Source: FEN-1099 sp964511015
GTDB taxonomy: Bacteria > Lernaellota > Lernaellaia > Lernaellales > Lernaellaceae
NCBI GenBank assembly: GCA_964511015.1
Contig: CAZEDX010000027.1
Coordinates: 1 to 52,459, forward strand
DNA length: 52,459 bases
Direction of reading: 5' to 3'
Shown here piece by piece: positions 17,325 to 24,533 of the stretch. The translations under genes were made by a program, and so were the position numbers. The notes under the pieces were generated by a model. It saw nothing but the letters and a program-made list of their open reading frames with translations, had not been told where the DNA came from and searched no databases. Each line of letters starts with the position of its first letter. Position 1 is the stretch's first letter.

Positions 17325-18592
17325 GTGTTGCTCCGTTCCGGTTTCGCGTTTCCCGGACGGCGGGTCAGGCGCAGAGCGCGCCGTTCGAGCTCGGCTTCCA
17401 CCTGGGCGAGGTCGGTTTGGCCGCGAGCCATGGCGACCAAAGCGAAGTAAAACAGATCGGCCGCTTCCCACACGGTTTCCTCGTGGTTCGACGCGGCCGC
17501 CAACTCCCCGGCTTCCTCAACCAGTTTGGCGCGCAGCAATTGGGGGTCGTTCAGTAGTCGCCTGGTGTAGGACTCGGGTGGCGCGTCCCGGGCCAGATCG
17601 GCCAATCGGCGGGCGAGTCGACTCAGCCCGTGATCTGGTCCCCAACAAGTGCGCGTGTCGAGATGGCAGAAACCGGCGCCATGCTGCCGGACGGTGAACC
17701 GCAACGCATCTCGGTCGCAATCGAGATCGATGCGACGCAGCTCCTGGGTGGCCCCGGAACTCTCACCTTTGATCCACAGACCACGGCTGCGGGAATGGTA
17801 AACGCCGCGACGAGTACGAACCGCTTCACGCAAACTGGCAAGGTCGGAATAGGCGAGGCCGAGTGCGATGCCGCTTTCGTCGACGACCACCGTCGGCCAC
17901 AGTCCATCTGGCCGGTCCGAAACCAAGGGCGCGGCGATCGATTCGGCCAGTCCCAAGCGGCCGGTATAGATGGCCATGCCGATCTGGGCGTCGACACCCA
18001 GACGGTCGAGCGCGGCGATTTCCTCGGCGGTGGTGATACCGCCGGCGACGGTAAGGCGTGCCGAGCCGCACTCAGCCAACAAGCGTTTGACTCGTTCGAG
18101 GTCGATGCCGCCCATGCGGCCTTCGCGTTCGACAAAGGTCACCAAGAAGCCGCCGACCAGGCCGCGCAATTCGCGCAAATGCGCGATGATGTCGCGCCCG
18201 GTACCTTTGCGCCAACCTTCGACGACAACTTCGTCGTGGTAGGTGTCGAGTGCCGCCACCACCCGTTCGCGCGGCAATTGGCGAACAACGTCTGGTTCGG
18301 CCGCGGTACCCATAACCACTTTGGTAGCGCCACGATCCAGCCAGTCCCGGGCGGCCTCTACCGATCGAATGCCGCCACCGACCCGGCAAGGCGCCAGGCG
18401 CAGCAACTCATCGATAAGCGCGATGTTGTTACCTTGACTGAGCGCCGCGTCGAGATCGACCACGGCGATCTCGCCGGCCAACGCGAAGCTTTCGGCCAAG
18501 GGGCGTGGGTCGCCGGCATCGAGCGCTTTTTCACGGCCACCGATGAGTTGAACCGTCTGACCGTTCATCAGATCGATCGATGGAACAATCAC
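17321..18592 (-). CDS. hisA: HisA-HisI-HisE fusion: ProFAR isomerase, PRA-CH and PRA-PH
   Basis: A 423-residue trifunctional protein. Residues 1-235 are a HisA (beta/alpha)8 barrel (VPSIDLMNGQTVQL, VGGGIRSVEAA, VAGGITTAEEI). About 238-325 is HisI (PRA cyclohydrolase) with SRSRGLWIKGESSG, the metal-site DLDCDRDA and FCHLDTRTC. About 330-415 is HisE (PRA pyrophosphohydrolase) with SYTRRLLNDPQLLRAKLVEEAGEL and WEAADLFYFAL. It would thus carry out steps 2, 3 and 4. HisI-HisE fusions are common; joining both to HisA is not. The gene overlaps hisF and hisD by four bases each. Confidence 0.92.
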   Translation of the reverse strand: MIVPSIDLMNGQTVQLIGGREKALDAGDPRPLAESFALAGEIAVVDLDAALSQGNNIALIDELLRLAPCRVGGGIRSVEAARDWLDRGATKVVMGTAAEPDVVRQLPRERVVAALDTYHDEVVVEGWRKGTGRDIIAHLRELRGLVGGFLVTFVEREGRMGGIDLERVKRLLAECGSARLTVAGGITTAEEIAALDRLGVDAQIGMAIYTGRLGLAESIAAPLVSDRPDGLWPTVVVDESGIALGLAYSDLASLREAVRTRRGVYHSRSRGLWIKGESSGATQELRRIDLDCDRDALRFTVRQHGAGFCHLDTRTCWGPDHGLSRLARRLADLARDAPPESYTRRLLNDPQLLRAKLVEEAGELAAASNHEETVWEAADLFYFALVAMARGQTDLAQVEAELERRALRLTRRPGNAKPERSNT

Positions 18593-19344
18593 CGCCGTAC
18601 CTCCACCCCGCGGTCGGCCAAGAAAGCCTTCAGGTCGGCCACGGAATAGTTGCCTTCGTGGAATATTGACGCGGCCAGCACGGCATCCGCGCCGGCCTCG
18701 ATGGCTTCGAACAACTGGGCTGGCGTGTCGGCGCCGCCCGAGGCGATGACCGGCACATTGACCGTGTTCGACACGGCGCGCACCAACTCAAGGTCGTAAC
18801 CGCTTCTTGTGCCGTCGCGATCCCATGAGGTCAGGAGGATTTCGCCCGCGCCGTTCCTTACCGCCAGGCGCACCCATTCGAGTACGTCGATTCCGGTGTC
18901 GGCGGTGCCGGACCGGACGACAACCTGCCAGGCGCCGGGCCCGGTTTGTTTGGCGTCAACAGCGAGGACCGTACATTGCACGCCGAAACGACCGGCCACC
19001 TCGGCGATCACTGTCGGTTGGGCGACGGCCGCGGTATTGATGCCTACTTTGTCGGCGCCGGCCTCGAGCAATGCGCGCGCGTCGGTCCAGTCGCTGACTC
19101 CGCCGCCGACGGTGAGCGGTATCGCGATGCGTTCGCGTACCCGGCGCACGGTATCGAGTTTGGTCTTGCGTCCCTCCGGTGTGGCGGATACATCCAGCAA
19201 CACCAGTTCGTCCGCGCCTTGCTGCTCATAGTTCCACGCGAACTCGTCTGGTTGGCCCATGTCGCGGAGACCTTGAAAACGCACGCCCTTGACCACGCGT
19301 CCGTCGCGCACATCGAGACAGGGGATAATGCGCCGGGTCAACAT
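18589..19344 (-). CDS. hisF: Imidazole glycerol phosphate synthase cyclase subunit
   Basis: The (beta/alpha)8 cyclase that uses ammonia from HisH to make IGP and AICAR. The start MLTRRIIPCLDVRDGRVVKGV contains the catalytic Asp of CLDV. The second catalytic Asp lies in VLAVDAKQ, and phosphate-binding turns occur in LTVGGGVSD and VIASGGADT. Length, 251 residues, is normal. The ATG at 19344 lies inside the last codons of hisH (seven-base overlap); the upstream extension to 19491 is only hisH read in another frame. Confidence 0.97.
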   Translation of the reverse strand: MLTRRIIPCLDVRDGRVVKGVRFQGLRDMGQPDEFAWNYEQQGADELVLLDVSATPEGRKTKLDTVRRVRERIAIPLTVGGGVSDWTDARALLEAGADKVGINTAAVAQPTVIAEVAGRFGVQCTVLAVDAKQTGPGAWQVVVRSGTADTGIDVLEWVRLAVRNGAGEILLTSWDRDGTRSGYDLELVRAVSNTVNVPVIASGGADTPAQLFEAIEAGADAVLAASIFHEGNYSVADLKAFLADRGVEVRR

Positions 19345-19955
19345 GACTCCTCCGCCGCGGCCAACCAGCGTTGCAACAGCGCCAATCCCCAAGCGCCGGA
19401 AAGCTCCGGATGAAATTGGCAGGCCAGCACCCGGCCGCGTTCGATCGCCGCCACGAAATCTCCGCCATGGTCGGTCAATGCGACGGCCCAACCGGCGGGT
19501 GGTTCACTTAGCCGGTACGAGTTGGCGAAATAGGCGTACCCGCGTTGCAGCAGCTTGCATGCCGGGCCGGGAACAACCTCGTTCCATCCGAGTTGAGGTA
19601 CGCGGACGGTGTCGGGGAAGCGGCGAACGGATTGGCGGAGTAAGGCCAGCCCGGGCACCCCGGGGTTTTCCTCGCTCTCCGCGGCAAAGACCTGCAAGCC
19701 GAGACAGATGGCTAGCGTCGGCCGACCGGCCGTGACGCGGCGGGCAATCGGCTCGGCCAAACGATCCAGATGAATTTGTTCCATCGCCGCGGCGAACGCG
19801 CCAACACCAGGCAATACGACCCTTGCCGCTTGCTCCAACGCGGCCGCGTCGTTGCATACGCGCGGTTCGGCACCGGCCCGGCGCAGTCCGGCTAGAACCG
19901 ACGCCATGTTGGCAGTACCAGTGCGCACGACCAGAACTTCGCGGCTCGACATCAC
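19338..19955 (-). CDS. hisH: Imidazole glycerol phosphate synthase glutaminase subunit
   Basis: A class-I glutamine amidotransferase of 205 residues. The nucleophile is Cys84 in LAICLGLQVF, and the catalytic His182 and Glu184 lie in CQFHPELSGAWG. The oxyanion/lid segment PGVGAFAAAM is present. It supplies ammonia to HisF. The canonical GxxQ loop reads CLGLQ, as expected. The ATG overlaps the end of hisB; an alternative ATG is one codon later. Confidence 0.96.
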   Translation of the reverse strand: MMSSREVLVVRTGTANMASVLAGLRRAGAEPRVCNDAAALEQAARVVLPGVGAFAAAMEQIHLDRLAEPIARRVTAGRPTLAICLGLQVFAAESEENPGVPGLALLRQSVRRFPDTVRVPQLGWNEVVPGPACKLLQRGYAYFANSYRLSEPPAGWAVALTDHGGDFVAAIERGRVLACQFHPELSGAWGLALLQRWLAAAEESC

Positions 19956-20539
19956 AGGGTGCCTTTGGTGCTGGGGATCTCGGCCGGGCCGGTCACCGAC
20001 ACCGCCTGCCGCAGGGCGAGGGCCAAGGCTTTGAATGCCGCTTCGGCGCGGTGGTGATCGTTGGCGCCGCGCAGGATGTCGACGTGCAGCGCTATGCGCC
20101 CGGCCGTGGCGAACGACACGAGAAAGTGAGTGATGTTTTCGGTGGCCAGAGTGCCGATTGTCGGCCGCTGCAGGTCAAGACTGATGATCGGCAGCGGACG
20201 GCCGGAAAGGTCGAGCACTGCGCGAGCCAGTGCTTCGTCGAGCGGCGCGTAGGCATAACCGAAGCGTTCGATGCCGCGTTTGTCGCCGACTGCCTGATCG
20301 AGCGCAGCTCCCAACACCAACGCACAATCCTCCACCGAGTGGTGGTCGTCGACATCCAAATCGCCCTGGCATGCAAGCAAAAGGTCAAAGCGCGCGTGGC
20401 GGGTCAGCGCAGTGAGGAGATGGTCGAGGAACGCAAGACCGGTGTTGATCTGGGCCAAACCGCTGCCATCGAGCGCAAGCCGGCAGGTGATGTTGGTTTC
20501 CTTGGTAGCACGGGTGACTTCGGCTTGTCGAGCGCTCAT
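19952..20539 (-). CDS. hisB: Imidazoleglycerol-phosphate dehydratase (monofunctional)
   Basis: 195 residues from the ATG at 20539, which overlaps the preceding stop (ATGA). The two metal-binding His clusters of IGPD are visible: FLDHLLTALTRHARFDL with DVDDHHSVEDCALVLG, and the later GANDHHRAEAAFKALA. There is no N-terminal HAD phosphatase as in the bifunctional enterobacterial HisB. That activity is plausibly supplied by the HAD domain fused to HisC upstream. Confidence 0.95.
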   Translation of the reverse strand: MSARQAEVTRATKETNITCRLALDGSGLAQINTGLAFLDHLLTALTRHARFDLLLACQGDLDVDDHHSVEDCALVLGAALDQAVGDKRGIERFGYAYAPLDEALARAVLDLSGRPLPIISLDLQRPTIGTLATENITHFLVSFATAGRIALHVDILRGANDHHRAEAAFKALALALRQAVSVTGPAEIPSTKGTL

Positions 20540-22263
20540 GGCAACAACTCCTCCAACTGATGAAGGTCGGCCAGCACACGCGCGGCGCCGGCGGTATACA
20601 GTGCGACCGTGGCGATATCGTAGTCGTCGGCGGCCGGCACACCGATCGGCAGAACGCCCGCGGCCCGAGCGGCTTGCAGGTCGTCGGGCGCGTCGCCAAC
20701 CAGCCACGCGCTGTCCACCTTCAAGCGATCGAGGGCGATGCGAACTGGTGCGGGATCCGGCTTAAGCGGACCGTCTTCGCGACAGACCACGGCGGCAAAC
20801 AGGCGGGTCAATTCGAAGCGCTGCAGAAAACGCTCGGCGTCAGCTCTTGGCCGCCCGGTCACAATGCCCAAAGGAAAGCGCGCGGCCAATCGTTCGAGGA
20901 AGCTGATGTCCGTCCGGCAAGTCTCCAGCTCACGCAGACCGGGACGCGCGGATGTTCCCTGATAGTGCTCCTCGAAGCGGGCCGTTACTTCCGCCAGATC
21001 GGCAGCGACGCCGTGACGCGACAGCAGCCGCTGCGTGAGCGCCCAATCGTCGTTGGCTCCAGGTTCGGCCTTGGCCGAGGCTATTTCCGCCGAGGTCAGG
21101 GATACTCCGTAACTGGCGGCCGTGGCGGCGATGGCCTCGCGATACGAACGGGATACGTCGGCCAGCACGCCGTCCATGTCGAACAGCACCGCCTTTGGCG
21201 CCGCGACAGTACGAAGTGCACAGAGCAAGCGGTCGAAGGTGGCGGGTTCGCCCGGGCAGGTAATGCGTACTCCGCCGGGGAAATCGGCCTCCGTCGGAAT
21301 CAAGCGCACGGCGATGCCAAGACCGGCGAGCGCGTCGCGCAGCCAATGCGGATCGCGGCACTGCACGAAAACGAAATTGGCCTGCGACGGAAACGGGCGC
21401 CAGCCAAGATCGGCAGCCACACGAAACAATTCCGCTCGTTCTTCGCGCACCCGCCGCAGATATGCCGCGGTGATTTCCCGGCCGTCGCGCTGCCAGGTTG
21501 CGACCAGGGCCTGGGAGATATTGGAAACCGGATACGGCCCACCGGCTACGCGCAGCGACTGGATCAAATGCGCCGGTCCGGCGGCGAAGCCGACCCGTAA
21601 TCCGGCCATGCCGTAGACCTTGGAAAACGAGTGTACCACGACCGCGTTGGGTAGCCGCAGCGCGGCGGGGGTGAGGTCTTCGTCGGCAAATGGACCATAG
21701 GCCTGGTCGACCAGCAGCAACGCAGACGGACACGCGGCGGAGATGCGCGCAAGGTCGGCGGCCGTCGCCACGGCGCCAGTCGGATTGTTGGGACTGGTGA
21801 TGACGATGATGCCGGTCCGTGGGTTCGCCAGGCGGATGACGGCGTCGGTCGGGTAGCTGCTTTCCGACCACGGGGTGTTGACCACCCGGCCGCCGGAGAG
21901 ATGGGCGAAGTGGTGAAACATTTCGAAGGCCGGTGTTGGCAAGATGATTTCGCGGTCGGGAAACAAGAAGGCGCGGCAGGCGCGATCGATTGCGTCGTCG
22001 CCACCGGCGGTCACCAACACCTGTTCAGGCGAGACATTCAGCCCGGCGGCCAATTGTGCCTCGAGGGCATGCGGTTTCTGGTAACGGCAGAAAAGATTGG
22101 GGCCGATGGCCGGCAGCACGCGCAGTAGGTCGGCGGATGGGGCCGGCCCTTCGTTGCTGTCGAGGCGCAGGTCGGTCGGAGCTGGCGCGCGCGGCACGAC
22201 GTACCCGGCCAGGTCGCGCACGTTTGGCGACGGCTGCAGCGGCGTAGTGTCGTGGTGGCGCAT
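20536..22263 (-). CDS. hisC: HisC-HAD fusion: histidinol-phosphate aminotransferase plus probable histidinol phosphatase
   Basis: 575 residues from the ATG at 22263, which has GGTGAGG upstream (a GTG at 22275 is a less likely start). Residues 1-355 are a class I/II PLP aminotransferase: SPNNPTGA, VDQAYG and the PLP Lys about 215 in HSFSKVYGMAGLRVG. Residues about 356-575 are a HAD phosphatase: nucleophile motif VLFDMDGVLAD (Asp about 362 and 364), motif II in GIVTGRPRADA, and motifs III/IV in KPDPAPVRIALDRL with WLVGDAPDDLQAA. In histidine synthesis these two enzymes act either side of histidinol phosphate, so the HAD domain is very likely the missing histidinol phosphatase. That assignment is inference from context. 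Confidence 0.88.
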   Translation of the reverse strand: MRHHDTTPLQPSPNVRDLAGYVVPRAPAPTDLRLDSNEGPAPSADLLRVLPAIGPNLFCRYQKPHALEAQLAAGLNVSPEQVLVTAGGDDAIDRACRAFLFPDREIILPTPAFEMFHHFAHLSGGRVVNTPWSESSYPTDAVIRLANPRTGIIVITSPNNPTGAVATAADLARISAACPSALLLVDQAYGPFADEDLTPAALRLPNAVVVHSFSKVYGMAGLRVGFAAGPAHLIQSLRVAGGPYPVSNISQALVATWQRDGREITAAYLRRVREERAELFRVAADLGWRPFPSQANFVFVQCRDPHWLRDALAGLGIAVRLIPTEADFPGGVRITCPGEPATFDRLLCALRTVAAPKAVLFDMDGVLADVSRSYREAIAATAASYGVSLTSAEIASAKAEPGANDDWALTQRLLSRHGVAADLAEVTARFEEHYQGTSARPGLRELETCRTDISFLERLAARFPLGIVTGRPRADAERFLQRFELTRLFAAVVCREDGPLKPDPAPVRIALDRLKVDSAWLVGDAPDDLQAARAAGVLPIGVPAADDYDIATVALYTAGAARVLADLHQLEELLP

Positions 22264-22282
22264 CGGTGACCTCACCGGCTAG

Positions 22283-23158
22283 TCAGGGAATGAGCTGGTC
22301 GGGTTCAGTCACGACCAGATCGGATCCCCCGTGGGCTTTGATCTTGTGAATCAACGCCGGCAATTCAGCGCGCGGCACGGCAGCCTTTACCGCGTACCCG
22401 TCTTCGCCGAAGAGCGGCGATATCGTCGGCCGGCGCATGCAGGGCAGGAAGTTGACCACTTCCTCCAGTCGCGCGGCCGGCACGTTGAATTCGATCATCG
22501 TGCGTTGTCGGGCGTCGAGCACCGAGCGCAACAAGACGATGAAGGCTTCGATCGATTCGCGGCGCGCCGGGTCGTCGAGCGCGCGCGGGTGGGCGAACAA
22601 GCGCGTTGACGAAGTCATCAGGGTGTCAACGATCTCCAGCCGATTCACGCGCAGCGTTTCGCCGGTTGCGGTGTTATCGACGATGCAATCGGCGTCTTCG
22701 GGCGGGAAGACCTCCGTAGCGCCGTAAGACCGCACAAACGTGGCGTTCAGCCCGCGCTCGGCGATCCAGCGCCGCGCCAGTCGTTCGTATTCCGACGCCA
22801 CCACCAGCGGCTGAGCCGGCAAACGGCCGTCGACCAGGATCTCGGCATTGGCTGCCGCGACCAGCTGCACCGGGTCGAAGCCGGTGTTCAGCAACTCGAC
22901 CAGGTGAGCGTCAAGCTCGGCCACCCAGTCGGCGCCGGCGAAGCCCAGGTCGCGCGAGCCGGCATGTAGCATCTCTACGATGTTTTGCGGCTTGAGCAAT
23001 TTGGCTTCGAAGCCGGGCAGAGACAGCGTAGGTCGGTAGCTGCGAGCGTCGAAATGAACGTGCACACCCGCATCTGCCAACAAATTGACCACGCCTTCCT
23101 GCATCCGGCCTTTGGGCAGGGCCAGACGAATCAAATGGCGATCGCGCGCGAGACTCAT
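22283..23158 (-). CDS. hisG: ATP phosphoribosyltransferase (long form)
   Basis: First committed step of histidine synthesis, joining ATP and PRPP. 291 residues from the ATG at 23158, preceded by AAGGATGGAGG. Signatures: RLALPKGRMQEG, FAGADWVAELDA, the PRPP loop ADCIVDNTATGETLR, and a C-terminal regulatory ACT-like domain of about 75 residues (MIEFNVPAARLEEVVNFLPCM...DLVVTEPDQLIP). It is therefore the HisG_L type that is feedback-inhibited without HisZ. First gene of the operon. Confidence 0.96.
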   Translation of the reverse strand: MSLARDRHLIRLALPKGRMQEGVVNLLADAGVHVHFDARSYRPTLSLPGFEAKLLKPQNIVEMLHAGSRDLGFAGADWVAELDAHLVELLNTGFDPVQLVAAANAEILVDGRLPAQPLVVASEYERLARRWIAERGLNATFVRSYGATEVFPPEDADCIVDNTATGETLRVNRLEIVDTLMTSSTRLFAHPRALDDPARRESIEAFIVLLRSVLDARQRTMIEFNVPAARLEEVVNFLPCMRRPTISPLFGEDGYAVKAAVPRAELPALIHKIKAHGGSDLVVTEPDQLIP

Positions 23159-23224
23159 GCCTCCATCCTTCCGGAAAAGCAAAGCCGGCCCGAGACCGGC
23201 GTCGAGGTCGCTGCAGATTCTCTG

Positions 23225-23253
23225 TATCTAGCGCGATCACTCCCGCCTGTCAA
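23225..23253 (-). promoter_or_regulatory. Promoter of the his operon
   Basis: On the minus strand TTGACA (23253-23248), a 17-base spacer and TAGATA (23230-23225) form a good sigma70-type promoter. Transcription should start near 23218, about 60 bases ahead of hisG. No His-rich leader peptide or terminator hairpin is seen in this short leader, so classical his attenuation is unlikely. Confidence 0.6.
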
Positions 23254-23320
23254 TTTTGGCCGCTTGACGGGCCGGGGCGTTACGCGGACATTGTTGCCGC
23301 TTGAGAAGCGAGGAGCACGA

Positions 23321-24475
23321 ATGAAAAGCCGTGTCGCCATTCGACGTTGCGCCGAATACCGTACCGAAATCGTGCAGGCCGCCGTGGCCGAAGCGATGCG
23401 TGCGGCGGTGGATCTGCCCGCGCTGGTCGCCGGCAAGAAGGTTCTGATTAAGATCAATCTGCTCAACGACGCGCCGCCGGCGAAGGCGGTCTGCACCCAT
23501 CCGGAAGTGACGCGTGCCGTCATTCGTGCGTGCCGGGCGGCGGGCGCGGCTGAGATCATTGTCGGCGAACAGCCGGGCATGCAGCTATCGGAAAATCCGG
23601 AACAGGCGTTCGAGGCAAGCGGCAACGCCGACGTCTGCCGCGAGGAAAAGGCCCGGATGGCGCCGTTTTCGCGCCATGGCTTTCGCGAGGTCGAGGTGCC
23701 AGGAGCGCAGAAACTGCGTTCGCTGATGGTGGCCAATCTGATTCTCGATACCGAAGTGGTCGTCAACGTGCCGAAGCTCAAGTCGCACATCCAAGCGCTT
23801 TATACCGGCGCGATCAAGAATTGGTTCGGCACCGTGGCCAGCCGCGACCGTAAACGCAGCCACCATTTGACGAAGCTTGAGCCGTTCTCTGAAAGCCTGG
23901 TGGATATCTTTCGCGTGCGCCCGCCGGCGCTGACTGTGATGGACGGGATTGTCGGCATGGAAGGCCGCGGGCCGGGTGAAGGCAACCCGCGACAACTCGG
24001 TCTGGTGTTGGCGTCGACCGATGCCGTCGCGCTCGACACTGTGGCGCTGCATTGTGTCGACTATGCCCAAATGAACGTGCCGCATGTGCGCATTGCCGCG
24101 GAGCAGGGGCTGGGCACGGCGGATCTCGCGCAGATCGCGATCGATGGGCCGGCCATCAATGAGGTACGTGTGCCGTTTGAGCTGCCGCCACGCTCGTTCA
24201 GCAGCCCACCCGCCTTTGTTATGCGACTGGCGTTGAAGATGTACTGGATTCGTCCGCTGATTCTGACCGAACAATGCCAACTATGTGAAGCGTGCGCCAA
24301 GATGTGCCCGGTCGGGGCGATCATGATGGGCGAGAAAGCGGCGATGATCAACCGCTCGATCTGCATCGAATGTTTTTGCTGCCACGAGGCCTGCCCGCAC
24401 AACGCCATCGGCGAATACGCGTCGATCGCCTATCGCTTGGCGCGTTGGGCCGAACGCCGCAAGCTGATCCGCTGA
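23321..24475 (+). CDS. DUF362 protein with two [4Fe-4S] ferredoxin clusters
   Basis: 384 residues from the ATG at 23321, which has GAGGAG upstream. The first 280 residues are a DUF362 domain (KKVLIKINLLNDAPPAK, VVNVPKLKSHIQALYTGAIKNW, VMDGIVGMEGRGPG, LASTDAVALDTVALHC). The C-terminus has two bacterial ferredoxin motifs, CQLCEACAKMCPVGAI and CIECFCCHEACPHNAI. Members are common in anaerobes and are thought to be electron-transfer or cofactor-related proteins, but no reaction is established. The gene is divergent from hisG. Confidence 0.88.
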   Translation: MKSRVAIRRCAEYRTEIVQAAVAEAMRAAVDLPALVAGKKVLIKINLLNDAPPAKAVCTHPEVTRAVIRACRAAGAAEIIVGEQPGMQLSENPEQAFEASGNADVCREEKARMAPFSRHGFREVEVPGAQKLRSLMVANLILDTEVVVNVPKLKSHIQALYTGAIKNWFGTVASRDRKRSHHLTKLEPFSESLVDIFRVRPPALTVMDGIVGMEGRGPGEGNPRQLGLVLASTDAVALDTVALHCVDYAQMNVPHVRIAAEQGLGTADLAQIAIDGPAINEVRVPFELPPRSFSSPPAFVMRLALKMYWIRPLILTEQCQLCEACAKMCPVGAIMMGEKAAMINRSICIECFCCHEACPHNAIGEYASIAYRLARWAERRKLIR

Positions 24476-24487
24476 CACAAAAAGAAA

Positions 24488-24509
24488 GGGACGAGGCCGC
24501 CCTCGTCCC
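24488..24509. terminator. Hairpin between convergent DUF362 and alpha-2-macroglobulin genes
   Basis: GGGACGAG and CTCGTCCC form an eight-base-pair stem with the loop GCCGCC. The upstream side is A-rich (AAAAAGAAA) and the downstream side contains CATCTT, so it could stop transcription from both directions. Confidence 0.6.
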
Positions 24510-24533
24510 CTCATCTTCAGCGTTTGTTTTCAC

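Noticed and set aside
17630..18649. 339-codon plus-strand open frame
   Set aside because: Antisense to the hisA-hisI-hisE fusion in a high-GC region; no ribosome-binding site and no recognisable motif.
23159..23218. Histidine leader-peptide attenuator ahead of hisG
   Set aside because: The 60-base leader has no run of His codons and no terminator/antiterminator hairpins.
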